A stretch of DNA of 40,784 bases, from contig DFFY01000009.1 of NCBI GenBank assembly GCA_002371115.1, positions 1 through 40,784 on the forward strand. The letters are read 5' to 3'. This DNA is from Bacteroidales bacterium UBA3764. Lineage in GTDB: Bacteria; Bacteroidota; Bacteroidia; Bacteroidales; UBA932. Numbering within the stretch: the stretch's first letter is position 1; each line of letters starts with the position of its first letter. The notes beneath the pieces were generated by a model. That model was not told the origin of the DNA. It did not search any database and saw only the letters and a program-made list of their open reading frames with translations. The position numbers and the translations under genes are program-made. Shown one piece after another: positions 6,934-14,661 of the stretch.

Positions 6934-8574
6934 CTACAGGTCGCAGTGGAGTTGGAGGGCAAGGGCGGGGGTGGGTGGGCGCCCAACGCGGACCATCCAG
7001 CTGCCGCGGAGGTAGGCTTTGAGGGTGAGCCGGCGGAAGCGGTGCTTCCAGCCACCCACCACCGACACCGCCCCGCCGCGGCCGGAGTAGGTCGGGACGG
7101 AGAAGTTCCCGGGCGCGTCCCGCTCGTAAACGTAGATGCGGTCGTTCCACTGGTCGATTACAAATCCCGTGAGCCGGAAGTACGCACTCCAGATTCCTTC
7201 ATCCTTGTAACCGAACTCCCAGTAGTTCAGAAAGCCAAGCTTCTCACACTGAACCACTTCCACACGTGAAACGGCCAGCCACGGGCCCATCCCGAACTTC
7301 CCGTCCACGCGGAAGTCGTGCCGGGGCCGCTCGTAATTCCGGAACCGTTCCGTAAAACGCACATCCAGGGCCCAGGCCGATGCCACCTGCCACTGCCATC
7401 CTGCGTACACGCGCAGTTGGAAGCGCGAAGGGCCCTCGGCGGGAATGGGCAGTAGCGCCGCATCCATCGTCAGGGAAGCCTGATGCACTGGCACGCTGCT
7501 GCCAAAGCCGCTCCGACCGGCCAGCGACACCCAATGCTCGGCTTTGTAGGCCACCCCTGCCGCCAGAGCGTATTCGCCATTCTTCTTCCCGGAGTACCGG
7601 GACGGCACCATGCGCCCCTGCAGTGCCAGTTTTATCGGCCCGACCGGTCCACGGAAAGCCGCTAACCCTGCCACAGCGCCATTTTTCCACGCCACCTCGC
7701 CGGCCGCATCCCAACCCCGCCAGTTCCAGCGCGTATCCACGGAAGCTACCAGCGAGGCCGGCCCCCCAAACGTATAGGCAAGCGTCGCGCCCACCTGCCC
7801 GTGCCGGCCCGTCCAGGTGCCATGCGCCCCCAGCAGGCCATCGACCCCGCCAAAAACCGTCGCCTCCCAATGCGGCGTTTTAAAAGAATAAGCCCCTCCC
7901 CGGTGCACCAGCTCCGATGAATACGACCATACCGGCGATATGCCCGGGGTCCGGCGGATAAACGCATCCACGGTGGACAAGCTGCTCATGGAAAAGCCGC
8001 TCCAGAACGCCAGCCCCTGCCCGTAACGGGCGTTGAAATCGCCCACCAGCAGCGTATGGCCGCGAAAAGAAGCCTCTCCGTACAACGTCCCGTCCTTCCC
8101 GCGCCAGGCACCGCCGGCCCGCCACCAACTGCCTGATGCTTTGGCCTTTCCGCCAATGGAAGTCAGCGTTCCACGCACCAGGGCCGATGCCCGCACCTTC
8201 ACCGTATCGGCCGCCCCGGGAAGCCGTGTCGATGCCAGCGACAGGAACGGCCGCAGCACGGCCACCAGCTCCGGCGAAAAGCCATCGACCAGTGCCAGTT
8301 CCTCCCAGGACAGGATGTCGCCGGCCGTGGACCGATAGTCCGCCAGCGAAGCAATCTGGTACGCTGTAAGGAGGCCGTCGGCCCGGATATGCGCATCATT
8401 GATACGGACGCGGCGTCCCTGCCGGGCTTCCAGAACAGAAACCCAGTAATCGTCCACTTCTTCGTCGGAGGAGGCGCCCGACAGAAAACGGGCCGCCCGG
8501 AGCACTTCCTCATCCTGCGCCCATGCCCACCAGGCAAAGAGCAGGGAAACCATCAAGCACGCAAGCTTTCTCAT
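6934..8574 (-). CDS. Helix-hairpin-helix outer-membrane barrel protein
   Basis: From ATG 8574 the protein has 546 residues and a signal peptide ending near WAWAQ. Residues of about 60-110 (LTAYQIASLADYRS, then SWEELALVDGFSPELVAVLRPF) form a ComEA-type helix-hairpin-helix region. The rest is a long series of alternating aromatic and glycine-rich strands such as LYGEASFRGHTLLVGDFNARYGQGLAFW, which fits a beta-barrel in the outer membrane. This architecture is common in Bacteroidota, but its function is not established; DNA binding by the HhH part is possible but unproven. An in-frame start 27 bases further upstream would spoil the signal peptide. It is read toward the exporter gene but has a separate 3' repeat hairpin. 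Confidence 0.75.
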   Translation of the reverse strand: MRKLACLMVSLLFAWWAWAQDEEVLRAARFLSGASSDEEVDDYWVSVLEARQGRRVRINDAHIRADGLLTAYQIASLADYRSTAGDILSWEELALVDGFSPELVAVLRPFLSLASTRLPGAADTVKVRASALVRGTLTSIGGKAKASGSWWRAGGAWRGKDGTLYGEASFRGHTLLVGDFNARYGQGLAFWSGFSMSSLSTVDAFIRRTPGISPVWSYSSELVHRGGAYSFKTPHWEATVFGGVDGLLGAHGTWTGRHGQVGATLAYTFGGPASLVASVDTRWNWRGWDAAGEVAWKNGAVAGLAAFRGPVGPIKLALQGRMVPSRYSGKKNGEYALAAGVAYKAEHWVSLAGRSGFGSSVPVHQASLTMDAALLPIPAEGPSRFQLRVYAGWQWQVASAWALDVRFTERFRNYERPRHDFRVDGKFGMGPWLAVSRVEVVQCEKLGFLNYWEFGYKDEGIWSAYFRLTGFVIDQWNDRIYVYERDAPGNFSVPTYSGRGGAVSVVGGWKHRFRRLTLKAYLRGSWMVRVGRPPTPALALQLHCDL

Positions 8575-8661
8575 GCCCGCAAGATACAAAGCCGGCAGCA
8601 AAAAGAACAGTACCTGTTGATAACTTGTGTTGTTTCACATGATTTTTTGCTGTTTTTTAAT

Positions 8662-8669
8662 TATATTTG
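8662..8669 (+). promoter_or_regulatory. Promoter -7 box for hpt
   Basis: TATATTTG is an exact TAnnTTTG match, 19 bases before the hpt ATG. The -33 position is weak. Likely serves hpt-adk and perhaps the next small gene. Confidence 0.6.
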
Positions 8670-8688
8670 TACAATAATACAACTTCAG

Positions 8689-9237
8689 ATGGACAAAATT
8701 ACCCTTCACGACAAAACCTTCCGTTGCTTCATCCCCAATGAAGAAATCGAAAAAGCCATCGATTCCGTGGCCGCACAACTGAACAAGGACTATGCAAGTT
8801 GCACAGACGAGGACCCCGCCATTTTGCTGTGTACGCTGAACGGCGCCATCATCTTCGCGGCGGAACTGCTCAAACGGGTGAACTTTCCGCTGGAGCTCAA
8901 AGCCTGCAAGCTTTCCTCCTACGAAGGCACCAGTTCTACCGGTGTGGTCAAAACAGACGTCCCGCTGCCCGCCCATCTTGAAGGGAAACGGGTCATCATC
9001 GTGGAAGATATCGTGGACACCGGCAACACCATTGTGGCCATGACCCGGCAACTCAAGAAAAGAAAGGTAAAGGACGCCCGTGTATGTACGCTCCTGCTCA
9101 AGAAGGAAGTGTACAAGAAGGACGTAAAACTGGACTACGTGGCCATGGAAATTCCCAACCGCTTTATTGTGGGCTTTGGCCTGGACTATGACGAGCTGGG
9201 ACGCAATATCAAGGACATTTACGTTTTAGACGAATAA
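8689..9237 (+). CDS. hpt: Hypoxanthine phosphoribosyltransferase
   Basis: A 182-residue type I phosphoribosyltransferase. The PRPP-binding loop is RVIIVEDIVDTGNT (about residues 101-114), and TLNGAIIFAAEL near 50-60 and YVAMEIPNRFIVGFGLDYDE near the C-terminus match purine PRTases. It converts hypoxanthine or guanine plus PRPP to IMP or GMP in the cytoplasm. The ATG at 8689 was chosen because it starts the conserved region and lies just after the promoter. Only 4 bases separate it from adk, so the pair is a purine-nucleotide operon. Confidence 0.93.
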   Translation: MDKITLHDKTFRCFIPNEEIEKAIDSVAAQLNKDYASCTDEDPAILLCTLNGAIIFAAELLKRVNFPLELKACKLSSYEGTSSTGVVKTDVPLPAHLEGKRVIIVEDIVDTGNTIVAMTRQLKKRKVKDARVCTLLLKKEVYKKDVKLDYVAMEIPNRFIVGFGLDYDELGRNIKDIYVLDE

Positions 9238-9241
9238 CCAC

Positions 9242-9814
9242 ATGAAGTATTACGTTTTGTTTGGGCCTCCGGGCGCCGGGAAAGGCACCCAGGCCGGGAG
9301 CATGGTGGAACGCTACAACCTGTGTCACCTCTCCACCGGAGAACTCCTGCGCAGCGAAATCGCCACCGGCACGGAGCTCGGAAAGCAGGCAAAAGCCCTG
9401 ATCGACGCGGGTAACCTGGTTCCGGACGAGGTGGTGGAAGGCATGATCGAGGCCAAATTCCGCACCACCATAGGGGTCGATGGCTTCCTGCTGGACGGCT
9501 TCCCGCGCACCATCGCCCAGGCGGAAGTACTGGACAGCATGCTGGCCAAAACCGGCGAGGCCGTGACCGCCTGCGTGTCGCTCATGATTCCGGACACCCT
9601 CATCCACGAGCGCATCGCCCACCGGGCCACCATTGAAGGCCGGGCCGACGACGCCCGAGAGGAGGTGGTGGAGAACCGCATCAAGACGTACCACGCCAAG
9701 ACCGAACCGCTCGTGGCCTACTACAAGCAGGCCGGCAAGTACCATGAGATTGACGGCGTGGGCACCATCGAAGAAGTCCGTACGCGTGTTTTCTCCGTAA
9801 TGGACCAATTCTAA
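9242..9814 (+). CDS. adk: Adenylate kinase
   Basis: A 190-residue protein with the P-loop GPPGAGKGT at residues 8-16, HLSTGELLRSEI, the AMP-binding GFLLDGFPRT and the arginine-rich region HERIAHRATIEGRADDAREEVVENRIKTY. The LID is of the short type, with no zinc-binding cysteines. It interconverts ATP + AMP and 2 ADP in the cytoplasm. It starts 4 bases after hpt and ends 6 bases before the next ORF. Confidence 0.95.
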   Translation: MKYYVLFGPPGAGKGTQAGSMVERYNLCHLSTGELLRSEIATGTELGKQAKALIDAGNLVPDEVVEGMIEAKFRTTIGVDGFLLDGFPRTIAQAEVLDSMLAKTGEAVTACVSLMIPDTLIHERIAHRATIEGRADDAREEVVENRIKTYHAKTEPLVAYYKQAGKYHEIDGVGTIEEVRTRVFSVMDQF

Positions 9815-9820
9815 ATAGCC

Positions 9821-10384
9821 ATGAAACGCATTATTACCCTTCTCGCCATGCTGCTAATCAGCTTAGCGGCCTGGGGGCAATTCAACGGGACGGCCAAACG
9901 GGCCGGGACCCACATCAAGCTGGATGGAAAAAAACTGTCGCGCGCGGAGCAAATCCGGCTTTTGTCAAACATCAACGGGGCGGACTATACCCATCAATGG
10001 AATCAGGCCGCAACAATCCGCAACACGGGCATGGGACTTACCATTGGCGGCGGTGTCGTGATGGTTGGCGGTGCCGCTGTCATGATTGTCGGAACGGCGG
10101 TCACGGCAGTCGGCGCCACTACCGGGGCAGCAATCGGGGTGATAGGAGGCGCGGAAACGGCCAAAAACACAGCCCAGCAAGGGGCCAGTGCCGGTAAACC
10201 CATTATTACAGGCGGGCTCATTGCCACCCTCACGGGTTTAGCCGCTACCATAGCCGGAGTCCCCATGCTGGCCGTAGGCTGCACCCGCATGAAAAGAATC
10301 TGCGACAGGCACAATGCCTTCTCCTCAGTAGAGGTCAGTTGGGGTCCCGCCCCCTCCGGCGTAGGCCTCTGTGTCCGCTTCTAA
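9821..10384 (+). CDS. Secreted or membrane glycine-rich hypothetical protein
   Basis: A 187-residue protein not assigned to a named family. It has a signal peptide (MKRIITLLAMLLISLAAWGQ), a short polar part with KLDGKKLSRAEQIRLLSNING, two long glycine/alanine/valine-rich hydrophobic stretches (about 68-108 and 124-150) and a C-terminus SVEVSWGPAPSGVGLCVRF that looks like a final outer-membrane strand. Similar short proteins with glycine-zipper-like segments are common next to housekeeping genes in Bacteroidales. It follows adk by 6 bases and may be cotranscribed. No function can be given. Confidence 0.7.
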   Translation: MKRIITLLAMLLISLAAWGQFNGTAKRAGTHIKLDGKKLSRAEQIRLLSNINGADYTHQWNQAATIRNTGMGLTIGGGVVMVGGAAVMIVGTAVTAVGATTGAAIGVIGGAETAKNTAQQGASAGKPIITGGLIATLTGLAATIAGVPMLAVGCTRMKRICDRHNAFSSVEVSWGPAPSGVGLCVRF

Positions 10385-10390
10385 ACCTGC

Positions 10391-10412
10391 CTGAGGGTCC
10401 AGCGGATGGACC
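10391..10412 (+). repeat. Intergenic repeat, copy 2 (hairpin GGTCC/GGACC)
   Basis: CTGAGGGTCC, one variable base (A), then GCGGATGGACC: the same block as 6890-6911 on the other strand. With A at the variable base the hairpin arms are GGTCCA and TGGACC. It lies 6 bases after the stop of the gene at 9821. Confidence 0.65.
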
Positions 10413-10429
10413 TTGGCGCAAAGGGAGAG

Positions 10430-10451
10430 ATGCCCGGTCGGAGCCGGGCAT
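10430..10451. terminator. Strong hairpin between convergent genes
   Basis: ATGCCCGG and CCGGGCAT form a perfect 8-bp stem with a 6-base loop (TCGGAG). It lies between the convergent genes at 9821 and 10473. No T run follows, so it may be a REP-like element or an RNA-end stabiliser rather than a classic terminator. Confidence 0.5.
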
Positions 10452-10472
10452 GACGGGCTGGTCGACAGGTAC

Positions 10473-11879
10473 CTATTTCCGGCTCACTTTGAGCTTTTGG
10501 CCGATGGAGAGGCGGTCGTTCTTGAGGTTGTTCCAGTTCATGAGCTGCTTCACAGTACAGTGGTGCCGGCGGGCAATCCGTCCCAGCGTGTCCCCGGACT
10601 TTACCTTATAATATACCCACTGGCCGCCGGAACCGGGACGGGACGTAGCTACCGGACGTCCGGAGACCACATCGCGACCGTCTTTGACGGCATCGGCAAA
10701 GAGCTCCGCCTTGCGGTAGTTATATACGGAATCGGCCAAATCCAGGAACGGCGAGGTGTAATTGAACGGCAGGCGCAGAATCTCGTCACCGGAAGCGCCC
10801 GGGACGATGTCCTTGTGATACTGCGGATTCAGGTCCCTGAGGTCGTCCATGGGAATGCCCAGCAGTTCGCTCACCTGGGCAAAATGCAGGTTTTTGTGGA
10901 TGTGGACCGTATCGACATAAACGGGCATGGACATGGGTTCTGCCACCAGGCCGTATTCCGACGCATAACGGAAGGCATACATGGCGCCCACCATGGCCGG
11001 CACATACCCGCGCGTCTCCCGCGGCAGGTACTCATACACATCCCAGAAGTCCGTTTTTCCGCCGGCGCGTTTGATGGCCTTGTTCACATTGCCGGAGCCG
11101 CAGTTATAGGACGATATGGCCAGCGGCCAATCCTGGAAAATGCGGTAAGCATCCCGGAGGTAGCGGGCGGCGGCATCCACGGCCAGCATGGGATCCATGC
11201 GCTCATCGACAAAAGAGTCTATCCTCAGACCATAGCTTTTGGCGGTCCGATACATGAACTGCCATTGTCCCAGCGCTCCTACGCGAGACTCTGCGCGCGG
11301 ATTGAGCGCACTCTCGATAACCGCCAGATACTTCAGTTCTTCCGGAAGGTCGTAGCGGCGGAACGTCTCCTCATAAATGGGCATGTAGTATTCCGACAGC
11401 CCTAACATTTCCCCCATCTTGCGCGGCATCTTTTCCGAGTACAGAATCATGTAATTCTTTACCGTCTCGTTATAGGGCAGGGTGATGAAGGCATTCATGT
11501 CCGCCAGGCGCTGCATGAGCACGGAATCCGGGACATCCGTTGTAAAGCGGACGGAATCCATGTTGTATTGTTCCCGGCCGGCCACCCGGCTGCGGCGGTG
11601 CATGTACCACTGGGCCAGCAGGGTGTCCGTACTGGTCGTATAATCCTCCAGCGCTGCGGAAACCTTGTTCTCGTTTTCGCCGGAAAGTTCCGTCTCGATG
11701 GCGGCCCGTTCGGCGGCATCGGTCCGATAAGAGGCCAACTCCGCTTCCAACTGTTCAATCCGCCGGAGCAGGTCCCCGTTCTCCTTCAGCAGTTTTTTGC
11801 GGCTTTTGTAATCATGAGGGCCGGCCCAAAGGGGAAGCGTGACAAGCAGAACGGACAGAAAGACAAGTGTTTTCTTCAT
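10473..11879 (-). CDS. MltD-like membrane-bound lytic transglycosylase with LysM
   Basis: A 468-residue exported protein. Signal peptide at 1-19, then a coiled-coil-like stretch (LKENGDLLRRIEQLEAELAS), an SLT-type lysozyme-fold domain at about 170-310 with the catalytic Glu in LAVIESALNP followed by VGALGQWQFM and ISSYNCGSGNV, and a C-terminal LysM domain (about 420-465, YKVKSGDTLGRIARRHHCTV). It should cleave peptidoglycan in the periplasm, releasing 1,6-anhydro-muropeptides, with LysM binding glycan. One LysM is fewer than many MltD proteins have. It is the last gene of the parA-parB-DUF5683 operon (5-base gap). Confidence 0.9.
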   Translation of the reverse strand: MKKTLVFLSVLLVTLPLWAGPHDYKSRKKLLKENGDLLRRIEQLEAELASYRTDAAERAAIETELSGENENKVSAALEDYTTSTDTLLAQWYMHRRSRVAGREQYNMDSVRFTTDVPDSVLMQRLADMNAFITLPYNETVKNYMILYSEKMPRKMGEMLGLSEYYMPIYEETFRRYDLPEELKYLAVIESALNPRAESRVGALGQWQFMYRTAKSYGLRIDSFVDERMDPMLAVDAAARYLRDAYRIFQDWPLAISSYNCGSGNVNKAIKRAGGKTDFWDVYEYLPRETRGYVPAMVGAMYAFRYASEYGLVAEPMSMPVYVDTVHIHKNLHFAQVSELLGIPMDDLRDLNPQYHKDIVPGASGDEILRLPFNYTSPFLDLADSVYNYRKAELFADAVKDGRDVVSGRPVATSRPGSGGQWVYYKVKSGDTLGRIARRHHCTVKQLMNWNNLKNDRLSIGQKLKVSRK

Positions 11880-11884
11880 GGAAA

Positions 11885-12805
11885 TTAAAACTTTACGTCG
11901 ATTCGCATGCCTACGCCCGGAGCAGACGGCACGGAGATGTTGGAAGCATAATTGAACGGAATGACCGACGGCTCGATGCGCATGGAAATATCGTCAGAAA
12001 CTTCAAAATCCTGCATGTACGCAAATACGTTCGCGTCGATAATCTGGAGAACATAGACGAGGGCCGTGGCCAGAATGGAGTAGTCGCGGTAACGGCGATA
12101 TACATCCCGGTAATATTTGGCGTTTTCACCGGACCAGGGCGGCGCATCCGTTACTTGGGCCTCCGTGGTGGTGGCCATGTTGTGTATCCATTTCCAGCGC
12201 TGGTACTGCCGCTCGTTGTCCACCCAGAAGTGGATGCTGCCGGCCAGAAGTCCCCAATAGATGGGAACCTTCCAGGCCTCGCCGTTGTACACTTGTCCAA
12301 GACCCGGCAGCAGGAAGGAATAGAATGTGGCCTTGGACGGATCCGGACGTTTTTCCGTCTTGTACATGACCACACCGTCCATGAGCGAGCCCCAGTAAAC
12401 CAGGCCGGCACCGGCAAAGGACAGGATGCTGTAGGTCTGGAAGCGACTGTCCTGGGTGTTCTTGTACAGATTGTTGAAATGGATGCCGCCATAAATGCCG
12501 GCGCCGATACCGCCATATACGATGGGAAGCTTCCAATATTGCCGGTTATAGATTTGGTTGGAGCCGATAAAGACCATGGACCCCATGGTCAGGGTTTTGA
12601 GCTTGGCTTTGTTCTTGCCGGCCAGTCCGCCGAAAAATTCCTTGAAACTGAAGAGGGAAGAGGTGTCCGTAGTGGCTTTCTCCGTGGTGTCTGCATAGGT
12701 TTGCGTAAAGGCATCGCGCTTGAATTGGTCGTCCCGGTACTGGGCGGCCAGCGGCCATGCAACAAGCAGGCACAAAACGGTTATGACCAGGTGACGGAGT
12801 TTCAT
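11885..12805 (-). CDS. DUF5683 domain protein
   Basis: A 306-residue protein with a signal peptide ending near LAAQ. After about 50 polar residues it has hydrophobic stretches such as LPIVYGGIGAGIYGGIHFNN, SILSFAGAGLVYWGSLMDGVV and ATFYSFLLPGLGQVYNGEAWKVPIYWGLLAG. The LPGLGQVYNGEAWKVPIYWG motif is the hallmark of DUF5683. Its function is unknown, but it very often follows parB and precedes the transglycosylase in Bacteroidota, which points to envelope biology linked to the cell cycle. Start and parB stop overlap as ATGA. Confidence 0.85.
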   Translation of the reverse strand: MKLRHLVITVLCLLVAWPLAAQYRDDQFKRDAFTQTYADTTEKATTDTSSLFSFKEFFGGLAGKNKAKLKTLTMGSMVFIGSNQIYNRQYWKLPIVYGGIGAGIYGGIHFNNLYKNTQDSRFQTYSILSFAGAGLVYWGSLMDGVVMYKTEKRPDPSKATFYSFLLPGLGQVYNGEAWKVPIYWGLLAGSIHFWVDNERQYQRWKWIHNMATTTEAQVTDAPPWSGENAKYYRDVYRRYRDYSILATALVYVLQIIDANVFAYMQDFEVSDDISMRIEPSVIPFNYASNISVPSAPGVGMRIDVKF

Positions 12806-13734
12806 CGCGGATCCAGGGCTTTCAGGAATTCCTCCGCCTGGGTGTCCGACTCGAAGCGGATAGTGATGGCGCTCTTGCCATCCTTGCCCCGCCGCAGTGA
12901 AAGGCTGTTTTCTCCCACATATCGGCCCAGATTTTCCAGGAGCCGGTAATACATTTGCGGCAATTCCACGGGTTCCAACACGTTTTTAGGGGCACCGGGC
13001 GTTTTGTCCAGCGATTTGATTTTGTCCTCCAGCTGACGGACGGAAAGGCCGTTCTTGACGATGGCGTCGCACAGGGCCTCCTGCAGGGCCGGATTCTCCA
13101 CGCCCAGCAGCACCTTGGCATGGCCCACGCTCACCAGGCCCACCTTGAGGTCATGCTGTACCTTGGCGGGAAGTTTCAGGAGGCGCAGCTGGTTGGCCAC
13201 GGAAGCGCGTTTTTTGCCTACACGGTCCGCCATCTGCTCCTGCGTAAGGCGGCACTCCTCCATGAGGCGCTGGTAGCTCATGGCCACCTCAATAGGGTCC
13301 AGGTTCTCCCGCTGGATATTTTCCACGATGGCCATTTCCAGCATGCCTTGCTCGGAAGCGTCCCGAATATAGGCGGGCACCATGTCCATGCCGGCCATAA
13401 TGGAGGCGCGGTAACGGCGTTCACCGCTGATAATCTGGTATTTACCGTCTCCCTTGCGCCGTACGGTGATGGGTTGGATGAGCCCGAACGTACGGATGGA
13501 ATCGGCCAGCTCCCGCAGGGCCTCGTTGTCAAAATTCATGCGGGGCTGGTAGGGGTTGGGCTCAATGAGTTCCACCGGAACGCGCAGCACGTCCGAGGTG
13601 TCCTTGGGCTTGACCTCCGCCGTAACCACCTGTTTGTTAATGTAGCCGACGGGCTTTCTGAGTTCCGTAAGGTCTTCTCCGCCCAAAAGGGCCCCCAGGC
13701 CTTTTCCCAGGCCGAATTGCTGTTGCTTAGCCAT
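12802..13734 (-). CDS. parB: Chromosome partitioning protein ParB
   Basis: A 310-residue ParB/Spo0J protein. The N-terminus has GLGKGLGALLGG, then the CTPase/ParB N-terminal domain with VPVELIEPNPYQPRMNFDNEAL and the arginine patch GERRYRAS, then a helix-turn-helix (LTQEQMADRVGKKRASVANQLRLLKL) that reads parS, and a C-terminal dimerisation part. It spreads around parS to organise the origin region for segregation with ParA. Its start overlaps the parA stop by 8 bases, so translation is likely coupled. Confidence 0.95.
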   Translation of the reverse strand: MAKQQQFGLGKGLGALLGGEDLTELRKPVGYINKQVVTAEVKPKDTSDVLRVPVELIEPNPYQPRMNFDNEALRELADSIRTFGLIQPITVRRKGDGKYQIISGERRYRASIMAGMDMVPAYIRDASEQGMLEMAIVENIQRENLDPIEVAMSYQRLMEECRLTQEQMADRVGKKRASVANQLRLLKLPAKVQHDLKVGLVSVGHAKVLLGVENPALQEALCDAIVKNGLSVRQLEDKIKSLDKTPGAPKNVLEPVELPQMYYRLLENLGRYVGENSLSLRRGKDGKSAITIRFESDTQAEEFLKALDPR

Positions 13735-14506
13735 TGTAGTTCGCGTTTTTGTCCAGGACTTCCTTGGCCAGGTTCATGTAGTTGGCCGTACCGTTGTTCA
13801 TTACATCGTACAGAATGATGGGTTTACCGTACGAAGGGGCCTCGCTGAGGCGGATGCTGCGGGCAATGACGGTGTTGAATACCATGTCCTTGAAGTGGTC
13901 CCGGAGCTGGGCCACCACCTGGTTGTGCACCTTGGTGCGGCCGTCGAACATGGTGACCACAAATCCCTCGATGGCCAGCGACGGATTAATTCCGTTTTGC
14001 ACCAGGCGGATGGTCTGAATCAGTTTGGCCAGGCCCTCCAGTGCAAAAAATTCCGGCTGCACGGGGATAATCACCGAATCCGCCGCCGTAAGGCAGTTCA
14101 CCGTAATGAGGCCCAAGGAAGGGGAACAGTCGATGATGATGAAATCGTAATTGTTCCGGATGGGCTCCAATGCTCTTTTCAGGACGGATTCCCGTTCCCG
14201 CACGTCCAGCAGTTCTATCTCTGCGCCCACCAGGTTGATGTGCGAGGGAATCATGTGCAGTTTGGGAAGCTCCGTCTGGATGAGGGCGTCCTCTGCGTTC
14301 AGCTTGCCGATAAGAATCTCATACAGGGTGCGGTGGTCGCTGTTTTCCGGGTCAAAGTTGAGACCGGAAGTGGTATTGGCCTGCGGGTCTGCGTCTATGA
14401 TAAGGACGTTCTTCTCCAGAACGGCCAGGGACGCAGCTAAGTTGATGGCGGTGGTGGTTTTTCCCACGCCGCCTTTCTGATTGGCGATAGCGATGATTTT
14501 ACCCAT
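13727..14506 (-). CDS. parA: Chromosome partitioning ATPase ParA (Soj)
   Basis: A 259-residue protein with the deviant Walker A KGGVGKTTT at residues 11-19, DADPQANTTSGL, and Walker B FIIIDCSPSLG. It lacks an N-terminal helix-turn-helix, so it is the short chromosomal Soj type. It binds DNA non-specifically when ATP-bound and moves ParB-parS complexes. First gene of the operon parA-parB-DUF5683-transglycosylase, with its own promoter at 14545-14579. Confidence 0.95.
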   Translation of the reverse strand: MGKIIAIANQKGGVGKTTTAINLAASLAVLEKNVLIIDADPQANTTSGLNFDPENSDHRTLYEILIGKLNAEDALIQTELPKLHMIPSHINLVGAEIELLDVRERESVLKRALEPIRNNYDFIIIDCSPSLGLITVNCLTAADSVIIPVQPEFFALEGLAKLIQTIRLVQNGINPSLAIEGFVVTMFDGRTKVHNQVVAQLRDHFKDMVFNTVIARSIRLSEAPSYGKPIILYDVMNNGTANYMNLAKEVLDKNANYNG

Positions 14507-14544
14507 ACAGTTTGGTTCAAGGGCATGCAGCCCGATAAATCATA

Positions 14545-14579
14545 CAAAAATAGTGATAATTCCTGTAACCCGCAAAAAA
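14545..14579 (-). promoter_or_regulatory. Promoter of the parAB operon
   Basis: On the minus strand TTTTTTG (14579-14573), a 20-base spacer and TATTTTTG (14552-14545) form a full Bacteroidota promoter, 38 bases upstream of the parA ATG. Two GTTCCAC repeats lie immediately upstream. Confidence 0.8.
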
Positions 14580-14600
14580 TGTTCCACAAAAAGTTCCACG
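14580..14600. repeat. Two GTTCCAC direct repeats, parS-half-like
   Basis: GTTCCAC occurs at 14581-14587 and again at 14593-14599, 12 bases apart, the first preceded by T and the second followed by G. TGTTNCAC is one half of the palindromic parS consensus TGTTNCACGTGNAACA. The arrangement here is direct, not inverted, and abuts the parA -33 box, so it may be an operator rather than a full parS site. Confidence 0.4.
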
Positions 14601-14661
14601 CGGCGATACGGGCCAATCAAAGGCGGAGAATCGGAAGATTTTTCTTACCTTCGCAAACAAT

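Noticed and set aside
7262..7280. CACGTGAAACG-type sequence resembling a parS site
   Set aside because: Only about 11 of 16 positions match the parS consensus and it lies inside the outer-membrane protein gene.
8634..8650. TGTTTCACATGA, a second parS-like half
   Set aside because: Only the left arm matches; the right arm is a T run in the hpt promoter region.
10430..10451. Classic rho-independent terminator
   Set aside because: The stem is perfect but no T run follows on either strand, so it is listed only as a hairpin of uncertain role.
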